64,000 nucleotides of DNA. Source: Oceanimonas sp. GK1. GTDB lineage: Bacteria; Pseudomonadota; Gammaproteobacteria; Enterobacterales; Aeromonadaceae. Position 1 is the stretch's first letter; every line of letters starts with the position of its first letter. Below, one piece after another: positions 58,136 to 64,000 of this stretch. The translations under genes were made by a program, and so were the position numbers. Location: assembly GCF_000243075.1 (NCBI RefSeq), contig NC_016745.1:1691001-1755000 (forward strand), given 5' to 3'. The notes under the pieces were generated by a model, which saw only the letters and a list, made by a program, of their open reading frames with translations, was not told where the DNA came from and made no database searches.

Positions 58136-59080
58136 TTAGCCGGCCAGGCGGTCGGCGGTGTAATTGGCGATGGCGGTATCCTGTACCCCGGTGCCGCTCA
58201 GATCGCACAGGGTGATCTGCTGCGGGCTGGTGCGCAACTGCCGCGCTTCGGCAATCACCTGGCCCAGTTCAAACACCGGCTTGGTAAAGGGGCCGGGGAA
58301 ATGGTGCAGCTCGCCAATCACCTCCGACTGGGCCCGCCGGTCCACCACCAGCACATCCGCATTGGCCAGAATGGCCGGCTCCAGCTCCTGCTTGTGGCTG
58401 TTGTCCGAGCCCATGGCGGTGACATGGGTGCCGGGACGCAGATCGGCCCAGTGCAGCACCGGGCTGGAGGCGGGGGTGGTGGTCACCACAATATCGGCGG
58501 CGGCACAGGCAGCGGCCGCGCTTTGGTGTACCGTCACCGGCAATCCGTATTGCTGGGCCATGCGCTTTTGGTAAGCGGCCATTTTGTCGGCGTTGCGGGC
58601 AAAGACGTGCACTTCCCGTATCGGACGGACCAGCCTCAGGGCGGCCACCTGCAGTTCGGCCTGCAGGCCGGCGCCGATCACCGCCACGGCATGGCTGTCT
58701 TGCCGGGACAGGTGTTTGGCGGCAATGGCGCCGGCCAGGGCGGTGCGGATGTCGGTGAGGTAGCCTTCGTCAAACAACACCGAGTCCACCAGGCCGGTTT
58801 TGGCCGAGAACAGCACCATCAGGCCGTTGAGGCTGGGCAGGCCGAGTTTGGGGTTGTCAAAAAAGCCGGGGCTTATCTTGATGGCGAATCTGTCCTTGCC
58901 GCGGATATGGGCGGTTTTGACATCCACTTCGCCGTTGCTCTCGCTGATATTCATGCTGAGCACCGGCGGCATGGTGACCTCGCCCCGGCCCAGGGCGGCA
59001 AAGCCGGCTTCCACCGCCGCCAGCGCATCCCCGGTCAGGCCGGTCACCTCGGCGATTTGTGCTCTGTGGTAAATCTTCAT
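58136..59080 (-). CDS. eutC: Hydroxyectoine utilisation protein C (ornithine cyclodeaminase family)
   Basis: 314 residues of the OCD/mu-crystallin family: RFAIKISPGFFDN, DIRTALAGAIAAKHLS, NAD fold VAVIGAGLQAELQVAAL, and GTHVTAMGSDNSHKQELEP. EutC is proposed to reduce or cyclise an imine product to ectoine during hydroxyectoine breakdown. ATG 59080 starts the conserved region. It lies 37 bases after eutB and 101 before eutA on the same strand, an arrangement seen in eutABC clusters. Confidence 0.87.
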   Translation of the reverse strand: MKIYHRAQIAEVTGLTGDALAAVEAGFAALGRGEVTMPPVLSMNISESNGEVDVKTAHIRGKDRFAIKISPGFFDNPKLGLPSLNGLMVLFSAKTGLVDSVLFDEGYLTDIRTALAGAIAAKHLSRQDSHAVAVIGAGLQAELQVAALRLVRPIREVHVFARNADKMAAYQKRMAQQYGLPVTVHQSAAAACAAADIVVTTTPASSPVLHWADLRPGTHVTAMGSDNSHKQELEPAILANADVLVVDRRAQSEVIGELHHFPGPFTKPVFELGQVIAEARQLRTSPQQITLCDLSGTGVQDTAIANYTADRLAG

Positions 59081-59117
59081 CTGTGGCTCCAACGCGGAAT
59101 GTTGCAAAAGGCGGTCG

Positions 59118-60128
59118 TTAACCAAGGCTGGCGGTGGCGATGACCCGGGCCTGGTCCAGGGTGTCCAGGGCCACATTATGGCCGCTGACCACAAACACCA
59201 CCTGCTGGCCGCGCACGTCCAGATGGTGTTGTTCGATGGCAGCCACCCCCACCACGGCGGCCCCTTCCACCAGCATTTTTTCCTGCTCGGCAAAGTGCAC
59301 CATGGCGCGGGCAATGGCGTCTTCGCTGACCAGGTAGGACTGGTCCATCACTCGGCGAACCACCTCAAAGCTGTATCGGTTAGTCAGGCCGATGCCCCCG
59401 CCCAGGCTGTCGGCAAAGGATTCGTATTCGGTCACCTGTACCGGCCGGCCTGCTTCCAGGCTGGCCACCATGGCCGCGCCCCTGTCCATGGTGACGCCGA
59501 TCAGTTCAACGGCGGGGTTCACGCTCTTGACCGCAATGCCGATGCCGCCCAGCAGGCCGCCTCCGGACAGGCCGGCAAAGATGGTGTTCACCTGTGGCAA
59601 GTCCTCCAGAATTTCCAGGCCGATGGTGCCCTGACCGGCAATAATGTCCGGATGGTCAAAGGGAGGCAGGTAGGTCATGCCCTGCTCCTCTACCAGGCGC
59701 AGGGCCTCTACCTCGGCCTCGTCCTGGGAATTACCGATAATGCGCACGTCGGCACCCAGGGCGCGAATGGCGGCGACCTTGTTGGCCGGCACCAGCCGGG
59801 ACAGGCAGATAATGGTGTTGACGCCGAGTTTGCTGCCGGCATAGGCGATGGCGCGGCCGTGGTTGCCGGTGGAGCAGGTGACCACGCCGCGCTGGCGTTG
59901 TTCGTCGGTCAGCTTGCTCATGGCAAAGGTGGCCCCCCGCAGCTTGAAGGCGCCGATGGGTTGCAGGGTTTCCAGCTTGAGCCAGGCCTCGCAGCCAAAG
60001 CGCCGGGACAGTGACTCGGAACGGATTAACGGGGTTCTGACCACTCGGCCCTGCAATGCCTGCCTGGCCAGGAAAACCTGATGTGGGCCGGGAATAAGGG
60101 AAGTTGCTGGCATGGGTGTGTTCTTCAT
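59118..60128 (-). CDS. eutB: Hydroxyectoine utilisation protein B (threonine dehydratase-like PLP enzyme)
   Basis: 336 residues of fold-type II PLP enzymes. The PLP lysine is in PIGAFKLRGA, the phosphate loop is GLSGGGLLGG, and STGNHGRAIAYA is the substrate loop. EutB is thought to remove water from the hydroxyectoine-derived intermediate, as threonine dehydratase does. ATG 60128 is used; ATG 60113 is possible. The ribosome site is weak for both. Distinguished from ordinary threonine dehydratase by lack of a regulatory domain and by neighbours eutA and eutC. Confidence 0.87.
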   Translation of the reverse strand: MKNTPMPATSLIPGPHQVFLARQALQGRVVRTPLIRSESLSRRFGCEAWLKLETLQPIGAFKLRGATFAMSKLTDEQRQRGVVTCSTGNHGRAIAYAGSKLGVNTIICLSRLVPANKVAAIRALGADVRIIGNSQDEAEVEALRLVEEQGMTYLPPFDHPDIIAGQGTIGLEILEDLPQVNTIFAGLSGGGLLGGIGIAVKSVNPAVELIGVTMDRGAAMVASLEAGRPVQVTEYESFADSLGGGIGLTNRYSFEVVRRVMDQSYLVSEDAIARAMVHFAEQEKMLVEGAAVVGVAAIEQHHLDVRGQQVVFVVSGHNVALDTLDQARVIATASLG

Positions 60129-60212
60129 GGGTTGCTACCGCAAAAGCGAGGATCGCTGGACGATCCTCGCTGGGTTGTGGTGTTACTGTGTTTCGGCTAA
60201 TGCCGCGCCGGA

Positions 60213-61619
60213 TTACTTGGCGTTCCAGTCACCGCTGCTGATCAGCTTGTCGGTCACCTTGTTGACCGCCCGCAGGGTGCGCTCAACAATGTCGTCCACT
60301 TCGCCCTTGGTCACCACCAGCGGCGGGGCAAAGCCCAGAATGTCGCCATGGGGCATGGCGCGGGCAATCAGGCCCTGCTCCAGACAGGCGGCGGCAATTT
60401 GCGGACCCACCTTGAGGTTGGGATCGAAGTGCTCGCGCTTGGCCTTGTTGCTGGAGAATTCCAGGGCGTGCAGCAGGCCCACACCGCGGCTTTCTCCTAC
60501 CAGCGGGTGGTCGGCAAAGGCTTGCTGCATGCGTTGCTGCAGGTAGGCACCGGTGTCACGGGCATTACCGACCAGGTTTTCACGGGCGATGATGTCCAGG
60601 TTGCACAGGGCGGAAGCGGCACCCATGGGGTGGCCGGAATAGGTGTAGCCGTGGCCGATGGCGCCCCACTGATCGGTACCCTGCTCCAGTACGCTCCATA
60701 CCTTTTCGCCCACGATCACGCCGGACAGCGGCTGATAGGCGGAGGTCAGGCCCTTGGCCACGGTCATCAGATCCGGCTTCATGTCGTAGTAGAGGGAGCC
60801 GAAATCGGCGCCCAGGCGACCGAAACCACACACCACTTCGTCGGCGATCAGCAGAATGTCGTACTTGTCGAGCACCTTGCGGATTTCGGTCCAGTAGCCC
60901 TCGGGCGGCGGCACGATACCGCCGGTACCCAGCACCGGCTCGCCGATCATGGCGGCAACGGTATCCGGACCCTCGGCCAGGATCATCTCTTCCAGCTTGG
61001 CGGCGCAGTACTTGGAGAACTCCAGCTCGCTCATGTTGTCATCGGGGCGGCGGTAGTAGACCGGCGCTATGGTGTGCTTGATGCGCTCCAGCGGCAGATC
61101 GAAGTGGGCATGGAACAGCGGCAGACCGGTCATGGAGCCGGACGCGATGCTGGAGCCATGGTAGCCGCGATCCCGGGAGATCACCTTTTTCTTCTGGGGC
61201 AGGCCGCGAGCGTTGTTGTAGTACCACACCAGCTTGAGCTGGGTCTCGTTGGCGTCGCTGCCGGACATGCCGTAGTACACCTTGCTCATGCCGGCGGGGG
61301 CCATCTTGATGATGCGGTCGGACAGCTCGATCAGCGCCTCGTTGGTGTGGCCCACATAGGTGTGGTAGTAGGCCAGCTTCTTGGCCTGCTCGTAGATGGC
61401 CTCGGCCATTTCGGTGCGGCCGTAGCCGATGTTCACGCAGTACAGGCCGGCAAAGGCATCGATCAGCTCCACACCTTCGGAGTCCTGGATGCGAATGCCC
61501 TGGGCGCCGGTGATGATGCGGCCGCCCACTTCACCATGAGCGTACTGCTTCAGGTGAGTGGAGGCGTGGAACACGGTGTTGCGGTCGATTTCGAGCAGCT
61601 TTTTGGTATCTATGGTCAT
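60213..61619 (-). CDS. doeD: Class III aminotransferase of ectoine catabolism (diaminobutyrate transaminase)
   Basis: 468 residues. The PLP-binding lysine is in DLMTVAKGLTSAYQP, preceded by LIADEVVCGFGRLG, both diagnostic of class III aminotransferases. GMSGSDANETQLKL holds the phosphate. The family also includes beta-alanine:pyruvate and taurine:pyruvate transaminases. Assignment to DoeD (L-2,4-diaminobutyrate to aspartate semialdehyde) comes from the order doeX, dehydrogenase, transaminase, eutBCA, as in ectoine clusters with asnC-ssd-atf. AGGAG precedes ATG 61619. Confidence 0.82.
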   Translation of the reverse strand: MTIDTKKLLEIDRNTVFHASTHLKQYAHGEVGGRIITGAQGIRIQDSEGVELIDAFAGLYCVNIGYGRTEMAEAIYEQAKKLAYYHTYVGHTNEALIELSDRIIKMAPAGMSKVYYGMSGSDANETQLKLVWYYNNARGLPQKKKVISRDRGYHGSSIASGSMTGLPLFHAHFDLPLERIKHTIAPVYYRRPDDNMSELEFSKYCAAKLEEMILAEGPDTVAAMIGEPVLGTGGIVPPPEGYWTEIRKVLDKYDILLIADEVVCGFGRLGADFGSLYYDMKPDLMTVAKGLTSAYQPLSGVIVGEKVWSVLEQGTDQWGAIGHGYTYSGHPMGAASALCNLDIIARENLVGNARDTGAYLQQRMQQAFADHPLVGESRGVGLLHALEFSSNKAKREHFDPNLKVGPQIAAACLEQGLIARAMPHGDILGFAPPLVVTKGEVDDIVERTLRAVNKVTDKLISSGDWNAK

Positions 61620-61674
61620 GTTAAATACTCCTGTAATCAGTACGTAAAGTGGCTATGTTGTTCCATTTGTGAGT

Positions 61675-63192
61675 TCAGCTGCCGCTGACGGTGGGCAAGG
61701 CCCCCAGGCAGTAATATTTGATCTGGCTGTATTCATCGAAGCCATGACGGCTGCCCTCACGGCCCAGGCCGGATTGCTTGACGCCGCCGAAGGGGATGGG
61801 GTGGCCGGTCATCTTTACCGAGTTGACCGAGACCATGCCAAACTCCAGGCCGCGCATCAGTTGCCAGATATGGCGAATGTCGTGGCCGTACACATAGGCG
61901 GCCAGGCCGTATTCGGTGTCGTTGGCCAGGGGGATCAGCTCGTCGATGCTGTCATAGGGCAGCACGCCGGCCACCGGACAGAAGTTCTCCTCACGGAACA
62001 CCTTCATGTCGGGAGTGACGTCGGCCAGCAGGGTGGGCATAAAGAAGTTCTCGCCCGGTGCCTGGCTCTGGTCGCCGGCGATCAGCCGGGCGCCTTTGGC
62101 GATGGCGTCGTCAACGATGTCCTGGGCCTTGATCACGGCCTGGCGGAAGATCAGCGGGCCCATGGTCACGCCGTCATCAAAGCCGTTGCCTACCTTGATG
62201 GTGGCCATTTCGGCGGCGAAGGCGGTGAGGAAGGCCTCATACTTGTCGCGCGGCACAAAAATGCGGTTGGCGGCCAGGCAGTCCTGACCGGCGGTCTGGA
62301 ACTTGGCATCCACGGCGGCCTTGGCGGCGGCGGTGATGTCCATGTCGGGCAGCACGATAAAGGGAGCGTTGCCGCCGAGCTCCATGGAGCATTTCTTGAC
62401 GGTGGACGCGGCCTGCTCCAGCAGCAGTTTGCCGACCCGGGTGGAGCCGGTGAAGGACAGCGCCTTGACCTTGTCGGACTGGCACAGCACGCCGCACACC
62501 TCGGCGCCGTCGCCGGGAATGACGTTATAGACCCCAGCCGGAAAACCGGCGCGCTCGGCCAGCTCCGCCAGCGCCAGCGCCGAAAACGGGGTTTCATTGG
62601 CGGGCTTGACCAGCACGGTACAGCCGATGGCCAGGGCTGCCGCCGCCTTGCGGGTGATCATGGCATGGGGGAAGTTCCAGGGCGTGATCAGTGCTGCTAC
62701 GCCGATAGGCTCGCGCAGGGTGGCCAGCTGGGCATTGGGAATATGGCTGGGAATGGTATCGCCATAGGCCCGGCGGGCCTCTTCGGCAAACCAGCGAATA
62801 AAGGAAGCACCATAGTTCACTTCACCGCGGGCATCCTCCAGGGACTTGCCCTGCTCCAGTACCATCAGGGTGGCCAGATCTTCCTTGTGCTCCAGGATCA
62901 GATCGTGCCAGCGCATCAGAATGGCGGCGCGTTCGTCGGCCATCAGCGCCCGCCAGGCGGGCATGGCCTGATCGGCGGCATCAATGGCCAGCCGGACTTG
63001 CTGTGGCTGCAGTTGGGTGCAGTGGCCAATCACGTCATTGGTGGCCGGATTCAGCACCGCCACGTCCTGAGTATCGGCGACCCATTTGCCGTTGACATAG
63101 GCCAGCTCGCGCACCAGACGGGGATCTTGCAGGTAAGGCATGATGGCTTCGGTGACCTTGCTGTCGAAGTTGTGCTGTAAGGAAAGACTCAT
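61675..63192 (-). CDS. doeC: Semialdehyde dehydrogenase of ectoine catabolism (aspartate-semialdehyde, GabD-like)
   Basis: 505 residues of the succinate-semialdehyde dehydrogenase branch: ITPWNFPHAMITRK, FTGSTRVGKLL, ELGGNAPFIV with the general base Glu, and catalytic Cys in TAGQDCLA. By synteny it is DoeC/Ssd, turning aspartate semialdehyde into aspartate. Ordinary GabD (GABA use) is the alternative, since no GABA gene is nearby to decide. ATG 63192 is chosen over the in-frame GTG at 63201. It is followed by doeD after 55 bases. Confidence 0.85.
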   Translation of the reverse strand: MSLSLQHNFDSKVTEAIMPYLQDPRLVRELAYVNGKWVADTQDVAVLNPATNDVIGHCTQLQPQQVRLAIDAADQAMPAWRALMADERAAILMRWHDLILEHKEDLATLMVLEQGKSLEDARGEVNYGASFIRWFAEEARRAYGDTIPSHIPNAQLATLREPIGVAALITPWNFPHAMITRKAAAALAIGCTVLVKPANETPFSALALAELAERAGFPAGVYNVIPGDGAEVCGVLCQSDKVKALSFTGSTRVGKLLLEQAASTVKKCSMELGGNAPFIVLPDMDITAAAKAAVDAKFQTAGQDCLAANRIFVPRDKYEAFLTAFAAEMATIKVGNGFDDGVTMGPLIFRQAVIKAQDIVDDAIAKGARLIAGDQSQAPGENFFMPTLLADVTPDMKVFREENFCPVAGVLPYDSIDELIPLANDTEYGLAAYVYGHDIRHIWQLMRGLEFGMVSVNSVKMTGHPIPFGGVKQSGLGREGSRHGFDEYSQIKYYCLGALPTVSGS

Positions 63193-63387
63193 AAACACCA
63201 CCGGTTTGTTATAGGGGTACGGGTTGTTGCTATGAGGTCATTCTAGGAGGGGAGCGGGAAGAATACTTTTTGTTGCCCGGGGTCAAAAGGGGCAATTTTT
63301 CTGGAGTTTGAAGTAAAAAATGGTGTTTTTGCTGGGGTTTGAACAGGACCGGTAAGCGGGAGGGGAATGCGCCGGTCCGGTGCTGGC

Positions 63388-63867
63388 TCAGGCCAGCATG
63401 TTGGGCAGAAATTCCAGCTTAAAGGCTTGCTGCTTGATGGTTTTGGTGACGATATAGGTGAAATAGCGTTCAATGCCGAGGTCGGACACCAGCCAGCTGT
63501 CCATCAGGCGCTGGTAGTGATCGATGCCTTCGCTCATGACCCGAAGCATGTAATCCACACCGCCGCCGGTGGCGTAGCAGTCCACCACTTCGTCGCACTG
63601 CATCATGGCTTTTTCGAAACGCTGAAAGGCGTCGGCATTGTGCTGCTTGAGGGTCACTTCCACCATGACCGGGGTGCGTTTGAACAAGGCTTCGGTATTG
63701 ATGCGGGCGCCGTAACCCTGAATGATGCCGGCATCTTCCAGTCGCTTGACCCGCTCCCAGCAAGGACTGACCGACAGGTTGATGGCTTCGGCCAGGCCCG
63801 ATTTGGTGATTCGGCCCTGCTCATGCAGTATGTGCAGAATTTTGATGTCGTAGCGATCCAGACGCAT
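63388..63867 (-). CDS. doeX: Lrp/AsnC-family regulator of ectoine catabolism
   Basis: 159 residues: an N-terminal HTH (LDRYDIKILHILHEQGRITKSGLAEAINLSVSPCWERVKRLEDAGII) and a C-terminal RAM-type effector domain (VMVEVTLKQHNADAFQRFEKA). ATG 63867 starts the conserved HTH; a longer open frame continues upstream without similarity. DoeX/AsnC-type regulators head or flank ectoine degradation genes and respond to pathway intermediates such as acetyl-diaminobutyrate. It precedes doeC by 195 bases. The last 130 bases of the window beyond it show no gene. Confidence 0.85.
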   Translation of the reverse strand: MRLDRYDIKILHILHEQGRITKSGLAEAINLSVSPCWERVKRLEDAGIIQGYGARINTEALFKRTPVMVEVTLKQHNADAFQRFEKAMMQCDEVVDCYATGGGVDYMLRVMSEGIDHYQRLMDSWLVSDLGIERYFTYIVTKTIKQQAFKLEFLPNMLA

Positions 63868-64000
63868 TGTTACTACCTGTTTACGTTTTTGAAGACTTTC
63901 CGCAGTATACAAAGGGCTGCCGGTCGTCACTAGCAGCCCCTGCAGGATTAATTGTAAACTTTTTTTAACAAGCGACTTCAACCGCCAGGACGGCGAAGGT

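Noticed and set aside
58118-61688. Long plus-strand frames across the eut/doe genes (341, 278 and 446 codons)
   Set aside because: Gly/His/Val-rich shadows of the minus-strand enzymes, without start signals.

Overview
The window looks like a chromosomal segment of a halotolerant or marine gammaproteobacterium. It is GC-rich, with about 1 kb genes and short intergenic gaps. The load of betaine and ectoine catabolism genes plus three BCCT-type transporters points to an osmolyte-consuming lifestyle. Oceanimonas/Zobellella-like Aeromonadales or Oceanospirillales would fit, but no marker gene here fixes the genus. No rRNA or tRNA gene and no CRISPR array was recognised.

Layout. 0-3.1 kb: end of a soluble NAD-linked formate dehydrogenase operon (fdsB end, fdsA). 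3.4-8.1 kb: a periplasmic-sensor histidine kinase, a sigma54-activating response regulator, and a dicarboxylate/amino-acid symporter that carries a textbook -24/-12 promoter and upstream palindromes. 8.4-27.4 kb: a complete glycine betaine to sarcosine locus. It holds a compact BCCT-like permease, gbcB and gbcA (glycine betaine demethylase), a TRAP transporter, a full-length BCCT carrier, the regulator gbdR, and the operon dipeptidase / DUF5943 protein / dgcA / dgcB / etfA / etfB (dimethylglycine demethylation). 27.4-31.8 kb: a siderophore-type ABC importer with a Fur-box-like site, plus an MFS protein. 31.9-40.4 kb: a patchwork accessory region. It contains two near-identical DUF4112 genes and a decayed third copy, with a Fic gene, an EVE-like gene and a GIY-YIG gene between them, then an AT-rich stretch cut by an IS630-family element. 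40.8-44.3 kb: DEAD-box helicase, ankyrin protein, CynX-like MFS. 44.5-53.3 kb: a second quaternary-amine-like cluster (LysR, BCCT carrier, Rieske oxygenase, aldehyde dehydrogenase, rubredoxin-fused reductase, FAD amine oxidase, cupin) of unknown substrate. 53.4-54.6 kb: an MBL-fold remnant and an EamA transporter. 54.8-64 kb: an XRE-type regulator, aspartase, and hydroxyectoine/ectoine catabolism genes (eutA, eutC, eutB, doeD, doeC, doeX).

How it fits together. Betaines enter through BCCT/TRAP carriers. GbcAB removes one methyl group from glycine betaine, and DgcAB with its own ETF pair takes dimethylglycine to sarcosine. A 12-16 bp motif (GTCGTTTTCAG core) recurs upstream of gbcB, gbcA and the dgc operon and is a good candidate GbdR operator. 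Hydroxyectoine is converted by EutABC toward ectoine. Diaminobutyrate and aspartate semialdehyde are handled by DoeD and DoeC. The resulting aspartate can be deaminated to fumarate by the nearby aspartase. The ectoine ring hydrolase and deacetylase (DoeA/DoeB) are not in the window.

The most novel-looking parts are the 44.5-53.3 kb Rieske/rubredoxin cluster, the compact BCCT-like permease with a BetI-like palindrome, the predicted sigma54 control of gbdR, and the DUF4112 duplication locus carrying accessory genes.
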